Translations under genes and position numbers: made by a program
Source of the DNA: Colius striatus
Taxonomy: Eukaryota; Chordata; Aves; Coliiformes; Coliidae
DNA: 64,000 nucleotides
Assembly (NCBI RefSeq): GCF_028858725.1
Contig: NC_084760.1
Coordinates: 64,361,867-64,425,866 of the forward strand
Reading direction: 5' to 3'
In this document: positions 1-14,588 of the stretch, in pieces
Layout: each line of letters begins with the position of its first letter
Numbering within the stretch: the first letter of the stretch is position 1
Notes under the pieces: model-generated
The model's input: the letters and a program-made list of their open reading frames with translations, nothing else
Database searches by the model: none
Told to the model about the DNA's origin: nothing

Positions 1-670
1 ACTTTGACTAGAAACTATAAGGTATCATTTATGGCTTTCTGTTTCTGTAAACTGATCTCAGCCAGCGTTAAGGCTATACCAGGTAAGCACTGGGAGGATA
101 CCACTACATTGCCTTCCTGTGACAGATCCTTCTTTCACTGCAACTGGCAGTAAAAGGGATGATACCTAGAGCAGATTTAAATTATTTTTTTTCATTTGAA
201 GGAACTTTTTGCTAATTTGTATTGCATAAAAAAAAATGAGATGAAATAGAAAAGAGACCCTGCAACACAGTCTAAAGATGATTAGCTAGCAATTAGCCAG
301 CTGCCTGGCAGATGTTTTTCAGGCAGATACATGTACAAGGCCAACCAATTTGTTATATCAAAGTAAGTATGACTTCGCAACTTGCAGTGACAGTGAGTAG
401 CTGCCAATGAGCCAGGATCTGGAGTTTTCAGCAAAGGCGCAAAAGGCTTCAGTCCCATTCAGTATGTGAACCTGTCTCACCAAGAGATATTCTGAAGCAT
501 ACTTTTCTCTTTCTGCACCATGGAAGCTGTTGCAGAAAATATCTGGACGTTCCATGGAGGATGGATCCTACAGGATGTGGGCTATCTGGCTTTCATTGGA
601 CATATACCGAGAGAAGCATATATCCCCCATGCTAAAATCAACATTCTGAATTATCTTAAGGTAATGAGGC
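1..670. other. Non-genic sequence at left edge
   Basis: AT-rich sequence with no recognisable exon, RNA gene or repeat family. A short minus-strand open frame at 358-555 has no splice-site context or family resemblance that I can see and is not called as a gene. Confidence 0.5.
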
Positions 671-1140
671 GGACGCCCTGGTGACAGAGGATGCAGAGAA
701 GGGCAATGTTAATGAATGTCTTCTTTGCCTCTGTCTATACTGCTGGAGACTGTCCTCAGGAGCCCCAGACTCCAGAGGAAGTCAGGAGGAATTTTGTTTG
801 ATTGGTGAGAATTGGGTTAAGGATCAATTGAGCAATCTGGATGTGCATAAATCCATGGGCTCCAATGGGATGCACTCACAGGTGCTGAGGGAGCTGGTGG
901 AAGTCATTGCCAAACCACTCTCCATCATCTTCAGTAAGTTGCTGAGAACAGGAGAGGTGCCTGAGAACTGGAAGAAAGCGAATGTCACTCACCTTCAAAT
1001 ATGGCAAGAAGGAGGAGCTGGGTAACTACAGATCTGTCAGCCTCACCTCCATCCAACAAGAGCAAGCGTAGAGTCTTGCATCTGGGAAAGAGTAACCCCA
1101 TGTACCAGTACAGGTTGGGGAACAAATTGTTAGAGAGTAG
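671..1140 (+). mobile_element. CR1 LINE fragment (ORF2 piece, 5' and 3' truncated)
   Basis: The plus-strand translation reads as the start of the CR1 reverse transcriptase region: an ALVTEDAEKGNV-like start, then HKSMGSNGMHSQVLRELVEV and ENWKKANVTHL. This parallels the same segment of the longer copy at 41561-43521 (HKSVGPDGMHPRVLRELADV, DWRKANVTPVF). After about 1058 it jumps to a downstream CR1 segment resembling the CR1 stretch near 27060-27120, so the copy is internally deleted. It has frame breaks and no 3' tail, and is a dead fossil. Confidence 0.85.
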
Positions 1141-4100
1141 TGACTAAGATATCACCTAATTTGTGCGCAACCTGCAGGTTTCCTCCCTTACCAGTCTTTC
1201 CTAAATGGACAAGTTCTTTTCTCCAGCAATTTCCACAGTTCCCTCTGGTCCCATAAATTTCTGTGTGAAGGTGAATGTATCTGCTTTTTACCATTGTTTC
1301 CTGGAGTAACTTTCTAACTGCAGGCTGTTTGCCTGACCCATTTGGGTATGCAGAAGATTTTATTTCCTAACATCATCCAGTTGCTTTCAGGAGAGGAAGT
1401 ACTGCAGGAGACAGACAGCATCATCTAGATATAAGCAACTTTCCTCCTTGTTTCCCAGCTAGACATTTTTCAGAGAAAACAATGTATAGTAAATTGAAAA
1501 CAAGTCAAGCTGCTGCAGTAGCTGCCAGAAGAAGTCCCACAGGTGCTGTACAGTTTTATCACTGAGTCATCACCTCTTAGTGCAGCTGTCTTCCTTAAAG
1601 CTATGAGAGATTTTGCATGGCCAAAAGCCACGTGTGACAGTAGTCTACTGACACACATATAGAGTAGCTTCAGCTTCCCCTGACCCAATTTCCTGCCTTC
1701 AAGTTCCCTGATGCCTCTTCCCCTGTAGTGCTTTTCCTCCAACTAGCTGATCCTGAGTCACTGCTTGATCTTGTTTGCCTACCCCAGCCTTTCCTGTGTG
1801 TCTTCTCACATCCCCCCTACCCCGTGACAGATTCTTGGCATCTCACTACTCTCTACTTCCAATCTATCTTCTAACATTTACTCTACTCTAGGTAATGCTG
1901 GACAGCAAATTAATCACTTTCTCCCTCTCTTTTCCCTCCCATTCTCTCTCATCATTTGCTCAAAGGCCAAGATGGTCATGAGCAGATTGTCACCTTTGTT
2001 GCAGGAAATAATATTTTTTTCAGGTTTAAAACCCAACATTCAGTACAGTGCCTGGAAACTGCTGCTGGTCCACACTCTACTGGGATTACTAATTTACCTG
2101 GCAGGCTTAGTGGAACACATACCTTAGAAAAAGTAAACCAAATGGGACTCAGATGGAAGGTAGGATGGCAGTACATCCCAGGCATGTTAATCAGAAGCCT
2201 AACTGGAAGATTAGAAAACTTAAACTCATTGTTAATCCCCAGAGAAAGTGGTTGGTTGATAGGGTATAATAGTGAATAAGTCTCAGAAGTTGAAACTCAC
2301 CTATTAGGTTTCAACTCTTTGTCTATTTACCTCATGAGTATCCATTCTGACTTTTAAAACCCCAAAGATGGCACTGAAGAAATAATTCCTCTCAAATATG
2401 ACCTTTCTTTTGTGTGTGGCTTTGAGAGTTGCAGACATTTCATTTCATGAGTGATGATCTAAGTTATCGCTACTTACAGTCTGTCAAATTATAGACACTA
2501 AAAGAGTGTTCTTTTGCCCAAGGAAGAGAATTTTTCTCTCTTTGCACGGTTGACTCTTTAGTTTAATTTTATCCTTCCAAGTAGCTTAAGTCTTTCCTGC
2601 ATTTACGTTGATGAAAAATCATCAGCATAACAAAAAAAAAGTTGGCTCTAAGTAAACAGATATAGAATTAATTACTTGAGAGAAATATATCTGTTTGGAA
2701 AACTATTTGGCCAGTTCTGACTTTCCAATCCTTTGGAAATCCTGCATGAAAACAGATTCTATTTTTTTTTTTTTTCAAAGATAGAATATCTGCCAAGAAC
2801 TAGTACAGAATAAAAAACTCTGCTTAAAAATACTATACTGAAAACTTCTTTCAAAAATGAGGTTTGAGGTTTCGTATTATGAAATACTGTTCCAGGGAAG
2901 TGAACTGGCAATAGTTTAAGAGGCCAGTTGTTAGGGAATTAAGTAACATCAGATTCCATTCAACTGTATCAACTAAGAGTCTAAACCATTGTGATTTATT
3001 ATCAAAAGGCGATATTCATACCCTTGGAGAGAAAAGCCTTAATTATAAAATCTACCACAGTATATACTAATCAACCCTCTTCTTGGCAGTCATTTCAAAT
3101 ACACCAACAGCTGAATGAACATGAAGTCTGGGAACAAGCAACTGCTGACAGTTGTTAGACAGTTGTCCACCTGAGACAAATTATTTCTTATATGTTCTAG
3201 AAATTGAATATTGTCATTAGGGAACAAACATAGTACTGATCTAAGACTAATATATGCAAATTAGTGATTAAGCTTCTGATTTTTCCTCATCCTTTTCCCA
3301 TAATAACCACCTTGATGTGTATTGTTCTTACACTTTTTAACAGCTGGATGAAAGAGATTTAGAATGAGGATCAAGAAACATAATTTTTGTAATTTTTATC
3401 AAAAATACTTACAAATGCAAGCTAAGATATATAGTTCAGACTAACATATTTTGTTATAACTGAGATTGTATTTATTATGCCAAGTTAAGGAAAAGAAAAA
3501 AAAAAAAAGAAAATATTTCATACCAGAGAAGAGAAATAATGTTTATATAATTTAATGATACATTTACTTGTCTGCTCAGTACAGGAGACAGTAAGTCTAC
3601 ATTTATAAAATTTTCTTTTAGAAATAAATTATAAGACCACTAAAACTCAGGCTCTCAAACCTTACCATGTTATTATCCTGAATGGTAAACCACTGAGGGT
3701 CACCGAGAACACAGAAAAGCAAACATTTTATATATCAGCATTTACAGAGAAGACTAGGAGTTATGAAATAGATATTTTGAGCAGGATGTAAAGCAAACAT
3801 TTGTCTAACATTACACCAAACTGCAGAAACAGATAACACAACATTATTTTTATTAGCATTGGTTTTGTTATGGTAATGCTTAAAACGCCAATAAAGGGTG
3901 AGCACCTTCACAGATACTGCATACATACATATTTATAGGATAAATAGATAAGTCAGTGAAAGAAGAGGAAATTAAATGGAGGACCTCTTATCTTAAAACA
4001 CATCATGGCCAGGAAAAGACTGCACCACTGTAATTGTCACGACTGTGTTCATCGTGCTGGACTAGTGGAACATCTTAGCAGTAACCTGCCCTATAACACA

Positions 4101-7100
4101 CCTAAAATTGTCTGACACTGGATACATAACTAGGAGAGTGTAGTTATACAAGCACATAGAGCCAGCACAAACATATTTTTCAATAACATGTCTTATTAGA
4201 TTTACTGTTGATCATCATTTTCACCAGGACACTCTATTTAATATTGATTCTTAACACTACTTGTGCATGCACATGTGTGTGTGAAGGATGTGTTTGAACT
4301 CCTGTCACCAGCCACAGTTCTGTTTTCCTGCACTGTACCTAGAGATAGGAAAGGAAGCTTGTGATTGTCAATTGTATGTATGTACATAAGGGAGCTAAGG
4401 GAGCTGTAGAATATCCATCAAGTTTCCAATCTGTGCATAAGACAAGATATAAAAGATATAGGGAGTGCAAAGTCTACTCAGCCTGTCCACATAGCCCAGA
4501 GAACCTTCATGTTGCTGCCCTCACACCTTGTGTGTCTGAGTGTCCTGAGCACAAGCTGCTCCTCATAGCAGAGTGCTCAGCTAGTAGCCACAACGGGTAG
4601 TGTACTGTGGTTACCAATGCTGCCAAGGCTGGGGTTTTTTGGATCACAGTCAGGCTTGCTCCAGCAACAAAAGATGCATTCATGCACCAGGATCCTGATG
4701 CTTCTTAGCCTTATGTGGGGCCTTGGTACTGATCAGATTTTAAATGTAAAGACTAGAAAGAAGATATGGAGGTAGCTTTTGCTCTCTTCAATAGTTGGAG
4801 AATTACTCCAGACGTGACCCACCCTTGAAATTTCGTTTATCTGCTCAGGATGAGGTAAGACTGTCCTGTTTCAGTAAGGCTTATAAAACAAATATAAGAT
4901 CTCTTCTGTTGATACAGGATACTGGGTTTTACTTTTAAAAATAAGTAATAGTATTTTATGGTCCTTTTACCTACCTTCCTCAGTATTTTCCTCTCTCTCT
5001 GCTCTACCAATAAAATGCAAATCACAATAAGGATCCTACCACAAAAGCCTTCCATTCCTTTTTAAGGTAATCACAAAAAAAGTTTCCTTTTACTACAACT
5101 CCACGTTGTAGTAATTGTTTTAGAGGCCAGCCTCAATGATGGTATATTCTTTCTTCCTGACAGGCATACTAGTGTTGTAAGGATATGTCTGTATTACTGC
5201 TTTCCAACTTTCAGTTCTGGGTGAATGCCATGCCTACTCCCAGCTTCACATCAGAAGACTCTGGTACATGCCACATTCCCCATCATATTTCAGTAGTATG
5301 TAGACAGCTTAAGTAATTTACCTTCTGAAGCAACATAAACTTTTTGTAAGTTAGTACTGCATAGTCTGTGAAGTCTCATTTATTGCCTTTAAGAGTTAAA
5401 GGCTAGTCTCAGACGTCTCCTTTTCCCACTCCATAGTACTGTAATCTTATGACGACCGTTGATTTTTCAAACTAATGTTCCATCTTCAACTCCCATAATG
5501 GAAAAAGTGAGTTTATCTTGTTATTTGTACCATGGAGTTTTTCCAGAAGAAACAACTCTAACACTACTACAGGTATGGAGAAGAAGCAAAACGTTATTTA
5601 TCACCATAGCCTGAGGGTGTAAAAAACAACTGAGAATAGCATATTTTCTTTTTTCTTTGAAGGCATTTCTATCATATTACTACATGAAAGATTAATTTCT
5701 GGCTTTGGGGTTTTTTTCTTACTCTTATGGAGCTGAAAAACTCACTGAATTTAAATGGGAAGAGAAATAATATCTTAACAGTTATAGCACAATTGTAGCT
5801 TACAAAATTTTCCAGATGTTTCTCATGGTGTAAATCATCAGAATACCTGATAGAATTAAAAATTCTTGTATGTGTATGACACTGTAACACACAATTAGAA
5901 GTGCCCACCAAAAGGAAGCAAGAGAAGCTCCTTCCCTGTACAAAATCCCTGATGTGGGTTGTTTTGCCTGATTCCTCCTCTTTCTTTGTGCCACTCTGTA
6001 CCCATGAATCTTCCTATAGAAAGCGCTTCCTTACCATGAAGATGTATTAATACATACGTGTCATTGACCTCTTCTAATCCTCCAGAGCCTGATCAAATAC
6101 AATGAGGTCCTTGAAGTACATGGCTACTTCCCCCTCAACTATAAGTCCCAGAATGAAACCAAGTCAAATTTCCAGAGTAATGTCTCCTGTTCTGAGAAAC
6201 CTTAGGAGCTTCTTCTCTGGTATCTTCCTATTGTCTTCTTCCTTGTTATTTTCCCATTCCATGTCAGAGAAACTCCTCCTTCTGAGTGCATATGCCACTG
6301 TAGCATCCATATAATGCATCACTTGTTGTACCTCTTGAATTCTGCAGGAAAGTCTGCAGGACTGATCAAGTTGTCTTTTCCACATATGGAAAGGAGATAT
6401 TGTTTAGAGCAGCCAGCAAAGCACGGTAAAGTGTTCTCTCAGATACTCAACCACTCCTATTTTCAGCACTGATCTTACAGAAGTGCTATCTTTCTCTCCT
6501 GGTAGAACACGATTTGTAGACTATGAGTTTCTTATGTTATTGAGTCTTGAAAGCAGGAAAGATTTACACCTTTTTTATTTTAACAGTTATGATAGTTATG
6601 GTGAGAAAGAAAGACCATGGACAGAGAGCAGTCTGCTCATTTGTGACTGCTCAGCAAGTACCTTCTTTTACTTGCAGGACTGTATAAACATCTAGGCACC
6701 CAGACTGTGCATTACTTTGGATGAGGGCATAGATATCTACAGTGCAACACACTCTGTAGAAGTTGGATTACACATCTATGCTAGGAGGAGTGAATTGCAA
6801 TTAAAATGAGTACCAATTCTGAAAGATGTGTCTAGCCTATATTTAGAAGGCTGCTTACAGCCAGATGTAGTGCACTGTTAATATTTACATTAACTTTATT
6901 AACATTAAATTAATATTTACTATCTTCATTGAACTATCTAAAGACTGATAGTAGTCTGGTTTTGTGAGATCTTGTCAAGTCTGTTTTCCTGATGAGTCCT
7001 ATGTTGTTAGCTGTCCCCACTTCTGACCGATGTTATAAGGCCACACACTCTCTGAAGCATAGAGAAGCCCTGAGAAGACCTGTGGGAGTGTCTACTCAGC

Positions 7101-8756
7101 AGTATCACTGATATGAATTATTCTGGTTCTCTGAATATTTATTTATTACTTGTGAGGGTTTTGTATCTTTCTAAACTAATTTGCTTTTTAGTAAACAAAG
7201 TGCAAAATGGATGCTCTGGAAAATCAGTATTCTCTTGTTGTTTACACCGCTCATAGTATCTTCTGCTCACTTGTCACATTTTACCCTATTTTTGAAAACA
7301 CAGGAGAATTAAAATGTACCAGACCTGACATTTTCTCTTGTTCTTTATGAGCATTCTGCACAGTCATTGATCCAACAACATTTCATGAAAGACGATTTAA
7401 ATAAAAGAAAGATTTTAACTCATCTGACATGTCTCAAGGATGTGCCCAAGAGCTATATCTGCTGTTTAAATTTTTGCTTCAGTAAGAACAGAAATTGCTT
7501 TTGCATTAAAACCTTCTCTTGATTCTACCATTGTGCAAGCTCTGGGTACGTGTTGAAGGGTTCTAATGTGTCAGGGCTTCAGTTGTGCAGTGTCTGATGC
7601 AAGATTTTTCAGAAAATATCTTTCTTTTCACCCACTAGACTGATGGAATAAACACTTTTACTTTCTGTCTTTTAGTGAAGTTACTATATTGTGTTTGCTC
7701 ATGTCAATATATTTCACATGAAATAAAAGTCATATGTTTTAACTAAATATAAAGCGAATTCTCCTGCAAAAATTTTCTGTACACAGGACAGATCCTTTAA
7801 ATCTTGACTTTTCATTCATGTTATTTCTGCATGGGAACTGTCAAACAGATTCCTAGATCTAAAACTAATGTCAAGGAAAAACTGATTTTTCTCTTATTTT
7901 GGCCTAAATGAAAACAAGATTGTAATTTTTCTTAATAGATTTCAAATTACCTTTTTTTGACATAATATGTGACATTTTCAAGAAAAAAAACAAGACTTTT
8001 TGTATCATTTCTTTTCTTGTGATGAATTTCCATTTTCAGACAATCCTAGTGAAAATTTTCATTCAGAACACCTGAATTTGGTTTTCTATTGTTCTTCATT
8101 GGTTCTGTCTTTCGGTGGGACTTGGAGGTTATACGAGATGAATAAATGGATTTTTAACAGGCTTATTCCAATGAACACTTGCCAACATGTTCTCAGCTTG
8201 AAAAATAAAGCTCTTAAGATTTAATTTTTTAACAGCCTTTCTCCGAAAGTAAAATTTAATTAGAATCCAATTATCCTGAAATGGAAATGACTGCTGAGGT
8301 AGTGCAATGAATAGTTGCTCCTATGTGATTTGATTCATAACTCACAAGCACTTTGAAGAACTACCTTATTCTCGTCTCTGTATTTGTATGCATTTTCCTA
8401 TTAATATCAATAAGAATTGTATGACTGCTTTGCATATATGTTGAAGAAAATTTTTTAAGTCATGTAAGAACCTCTATTTTATCATATATGCTTTTCACTG
8501 CCAAAAATAAGCATGCTTTTTAAATATTAAATTTCAAGGCTTCAAAGTTTCTGTCAGAAAGTGAATTCTAAAAATGTATTTTTTAGAAACATCAGTATCA
8601 CTTTAATTCTTTAGTACAGAAAACTCTTCTTAGAAAATATAGAGTAAGATTTTGCAACCACTTGGGTGGATGTGAGGCCGAATTTTACCAAGCTCATGGA
8701 TTTTAGACTTAAAAGAAAGCCTAGCTGCATGTTGGTCCATAACACAAATTTTAAAA

Positions 8757-8791
<35 letters not shown>

Positions 8792-10139
8792 ACAAAACAC
8801 ACAGAGATCTTTTGCAAGAGTATTTTCTTACCTTCTGTCATTTTTCTCTCGGGAAATTCCTGACATTTTTAAGGGGTTGTGTCTGAGATTAATAGTTAAT
8901 TAATGACCAGAACTTAGAGCACAAAGCATCTTCATGCTCTCTCTTCATAAGGGACAACATAAGGTGCAAGACCATAGAGAATCATCAGGGTGAAAAAAGA
9001 ATGAAGAAATAGTTATCTGTAGAAATGTCCCTTTTCGACTCATGGTCTAAACAATTTTGGTCAAATTTCAAGTCAGAAATAGATGCAATTGCTTATATTT
9101 TAATGTCTAACAGGAAATGTTAATGAAATGTTATTAGTTGCTTACATAATTTGCATTTCCTACAAATTATCTTGTAGGCTCAAGCTACTTTCTCCAGAGA
9201 TCATTTCGTATTTTCTAAATGGTTTCTATAAGATAGACATCTACCTTTTAAAAAACAATTTTCTCTATGATCAGCATGATGATGAGCTCTGCAGGTTAGT
9301 CAAATGGCAGTAAATTATAAAGCTGGTGCATTAAATAAGTGTTTTGTGAAGATCTAAAAAAAAAAAAAACATTTTCTTTTTTGGAACAGAAAGCTTCTCT
9401 CCCTTCCTCTCATGTTTTTTCACATACAAGAGGCTTAAACATAATCTTGTTGTATCTATTTTCTCCAATTACACATTCTGATTGCAGATCTGACAACACT
9501 ATAGGAATTGGCAATAGATCTGTTGGCAGCTAAATGTCACTGGCTGCTGGTACCATACATCACTATGTAACTTTTCAGATCACACTTGTTTCCACAATCC
9601 AAGCGCTGTCACAGAAAGTTAAGCAGTGTTCCTAATGAGAAGGCAGGTCTCCATGACCTCTTAGGCAAACAGTCACTGACTTGTGGCATTCAGTGCTTGA
9701 TTACACACTGCTGAAAGGTAGAAAACTATAGTAATGTGCTCTTTCTTTCACCCAATTAAGGCCATTACTGTCATTTAAAAATTATCATAAAGCATCTCCA
9801 CATCTTCAAAAAACAGTGAGCACATGCTTACCATTTTGGGAATCTCAGTGTGATCACCAGCACACTGATCCTCCAACATATATTGTGTAAAAGGATCATT
9901 CTGTCTCCTCCCTGTGTAGTCTCTGTTCTCCATTGCACTTATGGGCAAAAGAGACAAACCATGAATTTACATGGTTTAGACCCATCCAGGAACAAAGGAC
10001 CCCGACCAGCTGTAAGTACAAAGAGTCTTTGGAACCCACTACGGATAGGAAGAGCTCACTTGCCATTTATGGTCCTGGGCAGAACAGACAAGACTACTCA
10101 ACTTGCAGAAGAAAACAAAAATTAATTTAATCCACCAAC
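1141..10139. other. 9 kb gene-free AT-rich DNA
   Basis: I see no exon with conserved coding character, no RNA gene and no CpG island. The open frames are short (all under 110 codons) and show no family resemblance. The only distinct item is the AAAT microsatellite near 8.75 kb. In human the side of NMBR away from VTA1 is also gene-poor, so an empty flank is expected. Confidence 0.6.
8753..8793. repeat. (AAAT)n microsatellite
   Basis: About ten consecutive AAAT units, almost perfect, in intergenic DNA. Read on the minus strand, it produces a spurious Tyr/Leu/Phe/Ile repeat peptide. Confidence 0.95.
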
Positions 10140-10830
10140 AGCCAAAACCGTAAGTAATAGAAAATAGTACAGAGTGACATGATGATGAAGAGCACAACCA
10201 GCACTTTAAGACTACCTTCCCCCTACCCCTTCCCTTTTTCCCAGGCTTAGAGCTCTGATCCCAGTGTCTTTATCTCCTCCTTCCCTGAGTACCAGAGGGA
10301 GTCAGGGAATGGGGGTTTCAGACAATCCTCTTCCTGATGCTTGTCTTGTCCCAGGGCAGGCAGGTTCCTCTCCAGTCTTCTCTGCTCTAGCAATCTGGCC
10401 AGTGGAGGACCCAAGGGCTGGAGCTCCTCTCTGCCTCCTGTGTGGGTCTCTGGGGCCCACAGGCTCTCCAGCACAGCCTACACCACGGTCATCTCCTCAC
10501 ACAGTCTCTTGCCTCACTCACCCAGAACTGCTGTGTCTCTGCCATTGCATCCCATGGGTTTCAGGGAAACAGCCTGCATTCTTGCTGTGGGTTGCAAAGG
10601 GTTCTCTGCACAGGTGTTCCTTTCTTCCTCCTTCTCTGACTGTGGAGGCCACATAGTCACCTCCCTCCTCCATCTTGTACCACCCCTTCATCTACTCTTC
10701 TTAAATAGTGATGGCAGCGGCAACAGATTGGCCCAGCCAGGCTGGAGGTGGGCCCACCTCAGAGCTGGATGATATTTTGACAACTGCTTATGGAAGCGGC
10801 ACTGCAGCCCCCTCTCCCTGTTACAAAGAA
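10140..10830 (+). mobile_element. Decayed avian ERV LTR fragment
   Basis: A GC- and pyrimidine-rich block in AT-rich surroundings. It has the composition and landmarks of the common avian LTR group that also supplies the element at 35231. These are an ACCTTCCCCCTACCCC-type stretch, a GGGAATGGGGGTT motif, a run of clustered CTCC/CTGC words, a TCTTAAATA box near 10700, and a GGCCCACCTCAGAGCTGG stretch near the 3' side. Several overlapping open frames (10264-10772) arise only because the block lacks TA-rich stops. Both termini are degraded, so the borders are approximate. The family assignment is from memory of avian LTR structure. Confidence 0.55.
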
Positions 10831-13800
10831 AAAAGTGGATCCACACAAATCCATGACAGCATCTGCTCAGGTTTAATAATGTTATTCATAAATATGTCTT
10901 TATTAGTTGCTTCTGTGGTTAGGTGCTGCTAAACTCTGTCCAGGTATAAGCTGATTTGAAGCTTTGATGTTTAATGGAAATGTGTTCTTGAGCCTCTTGT
11001 TAGCATCGACCAGTATGCTGGAAAATGCAACCTGACTTCTTGTCATAAGAGCTGGCAGGGTGACCCAGACACTTTGTTTCAATAAAGGATAAACCCGCTA
11101 AGATGCTCTCACTCTATAAACATCATACAGAACATTCAAGAACATCATAGTAAAAGGTCATTATTTAGGTAGCAAAGCAAAAATCTCCAAAATTAGGAAA
11201 TGCTGGATTTACAGTGACCCTTACTACCTCTAGCTGCTGCCCTGTGCACTGATGAAAGAGAACTCTTGTGGGAGTGGAAGAGTTTGTGATCCTAGCAGTA
11301 GCAACAACCTTAATGATGTCTCACTCAAAAGACAAGTGAGATCCACCAGAGATTTTAGCTTTTACTTCTTTGTCAGTGCTCAGGTCTAGCAGCTGAGCCA
11401 GATTAGTAGCGCAACCACAGATATAATGTTAAACTGAGGCACAGGATTCATACAGTTCCTGCAGGTACAAAGGTGCTTTAGAACCCTTCCCTGAGCAGTG
11501 ACACGGTCCTTGGGTTTTGTTCACTGAATCTGTTGAAAAGTGGTAATGATGAAACATGGCCAATACATCTATCTTTGCTTGGAGAGAAAATGAAAGCAAA
11601 CAGTGTCAAGACACGGGAGAAAGATTTCACTGAGGCTGGTTCACAGTAAAAACTATGGTTAAGAGCTATAGTTGCCATTGCTGGCATTCTCTTTTATGTA
11701 TACTTCACCTGCTGCTGACAGCTCCATTCTCTGCAGCTACAGGACCAGATCAGAGAAGCTGTTGTAGACTCATGAGCCCACCCAAAGATATCTTGTGCTT
11801 TTCTGAAATGTGTGCACTCCTACAGATATTAAGTCTGCTCTTAGACTAGCAAAGCTGATGGGGGCTTGGAAGTATTTAATTTCAGATACTGAGATGCTCG
11901 AACTTAAGGGTACTTTGTCATTTTAGAACTGGCAGTGCAGCTTTTAGATAGTATTGATTCTATTTCATTGTCTTGAGATCCTCCACCATCAGCTTTAAGT
12001 ATAAACTCTAGACTTTCACATCTCCTAAAATATATACAGTCCAAGGCTATACAACTTAAAGTTGGAATGCACTCCCCAGCTCAGTCTGGGCAAAGTGCTG
12101 TGCAGACCACCACAAAAAGTCCAAGAGATAGTACCTGCAACTGGGAATAAGGATGCTCTGACAACAATAGTCATGGCACTTAGGCAACAACTAGTTGTTC
12201 AGGGCAGGTGCTGCAAACAGTTTCAGTAGCAGGAGATAAATCTTGGGATGTGCTTATAGGTATCATGTAAATTCTGAAGTTTACAGTGAGATGAGTGACA
12301 GTCACAAAAGACTGACAGAGAGAAGACATAAGAGGCTCTCAGACACTCATCTTTTTTGTCTAAAGTATGTATGACCTTTTTTTCAGTAGTTCACAGAGAC
12401 CACAGTCAGGAACATCAAGCACAGCTACCCTTTCAAAGGTATTCACCTGACGTCAAGCTGATTTCCCAAAACACTATAACAGACAGACACTTTTGAAATG
12501 TGCATATTGGGTTAGCAATACACCTAGTCAATCTCCAGACAGACAGACTAATTGCCCCACACCATGCTACTAGAATTTAAGAAGAGGCATATACAATTTC
12601 TGTTACTTACTTAAAAAGAGCTTTGAGTATTAAGCCTGGGAAATAATGAATAAAATTGTGCTGATTTGTGACAAGAGTTATAACCTACCCAGGAATACCT
12701 TCCATGTACAATGAAAAAGAACAGGTTGTAGCTTGCAGTTCTTCCAGAAGGCAGACTTATGCTATCCATACTGTACATAACAGTTTAAGACACTGAGCAA
12801 AAAGTATGAATCAAACATAACCATCAAAACTGCTATGAATTAGATTGTTATTTTTTCCTATAAGGCATCTGCATCATCTGGTCACATCCACATCAGAAAA
12901 ATGTCCTCAAGAAATAAACACAATGGATTTAGAAGTCCTATGAAATGTTAGCTGTGTAGAGCGATTGCCAGACACAATGAGAAGTGAGGAAAGAGGAAAA
13001 AAAAAAAAAAGAGAGAGAAACTTGATCACAGTCAATGATCACCATCAAGAATAGAGAAAGGAAGACTTTAAGACTTTGTTGTGTAAAATATCTATGAATA
13101 ATAATTATTCAAGACTGATCAGAAGAGTTCAAAACTCTGACTACTATCCAAGAAGAATTAGTGGCATCAAATTAAAGAAGAGTTCTGAGAACATGTGGTC
13201 TCACACAGAATTAAGGCATGGAGAGAGAGAGGAGGTGAAATGGAGAAAAAGGAGGATGAGGTAGTGTTTGGCAGCTGTTGATGACTACTTCTTAAACTAT
13301 TACAGGTAGATTTACAAGTTCATGACAAACTTCTTCAAGTCTTCCAAGGAGCTACAGAAACCCCAGGGCCACTGTAATCAGGTAGGGCAGGCAGTATGGA
13401 GCTGGTCTACACTGAACTTTGTTAGGTTTCTCATTTGTATGCTGCACACAACTTTAATCGCATGACATACTGTAGGTCTCACCAGCTGGATCACGCTGGT
13501 TGACCTTCAGACCTTCAATCTGTTACTTAGCAGTTGAGTGCTAATGGGAATTTTTTTCAGATAATTTGCTAAAATCATTTACAGATTACATCAGTATCAC
13601 TTCTGGCTGCTTTAAGAATTGGGGTAGTTCCTGCAGGGCATCTTTCAACTTGGTTTTGTCTGGTAGTAATCTGGATTATGCCCTCTGAGACTGCTCTGAG
13701 ACATATGAAACTCTCTGAAAAAGCCGCACAAAATTGTACCTCTTTGAATGTTCAGCCCACCCTTTGCACTTATCATCCTTCTTAGTTGTATACTGATATT

Positions 13801-14588
13801 GGCAAGATTAGCTAGTAATAGCAAATACAAAGCATGTAGCCACTCTAAACCACTGATGTCACGGACTTAACAATCAGAGAAATGACCTTTCAGACACTGA
13901 GTTCTAGAAAATCTGCACATTGTGCACATCAATTTTCTTGTTGCTAATAATCAAATTAATTTTAGCAGATAAACTGACCCCAACAGCAAACAGAACACGC
14001 AAAAATAAATTTTCATCATGTATGTCTGCCAAAGTGAAAAAACAAGGCAATTTTAAACAGGTCAAAGACCTGGCACTCAACAAGTGAATATTTTTTTCAT
14101 CTGAAGCTAAAGTCTGTGCATTCCAAAGGCTCTTTAATTGTATCCAAAAATGTCTACCACTCTTAATAAGCAATGTCTGTACACACAGCACAGATAAAAC
14201 ATGCAAAAGCTATTAGACATAAGCCTGCATCAATATTCAGTTAAAAATACATATTTTTCAGATTAAAAAATCTATACTTTTTAAAGCAATGCTCAATCAG
14301 TTACACTAATACAACATTATTTTGCTTTCTTAAATGTTAAACATATATTAATATCGCCTTCAAAATACAATATGAAGTCAGTTAGGTTTGTTTTCTCAAT
14401 AAAACATACCCTCCATTTCTATCTAAAAGTAAGATTAGGTGTGGAAAAAAATTCAGGTTGGACAGACTTTAACAGATCCCCTGTTCTGAGGACTCAGACG
14501 GTCTAAGCATAGGAGAGCCAAAAGTCAGTTATAAACTGCAAAGAAAAAGTTCAACTTTTTTCCACAGTCAAAAATCACACCTATTAAA
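10831..14588. other. 3' flank of NMBR; no gene seen
   Basis: This stretch holds the probable 3' UTR of NMBR, just left of 14589 because the gene is on the minus strand, and then repeat-poor non-coding DNA. There is no canonical AATAAA on the minus strand within about 1 kb of the stop. A variant ATTAAA lies at 14138-14133, which would give a 3' UTR of roughly 450 nt, but this is only a candidate. Confidence 0.5.

Noticed and set aside
10264-10772. Overlapping plus-strand frames of 130 and 143 codons
   Set aside because: They lie inside the GC-rich LTR-like block, have low-complexity Ser/Pro/Leu composition, and have no splice or family signal.
14133-14138. Minus-strand ATTAAA as the NMBR polyadenylation signal
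   Set aside because: A single variant hexamer is expected by chance in AT-rich DNA, so it is mentioned only as a candidate and not called as a feature.
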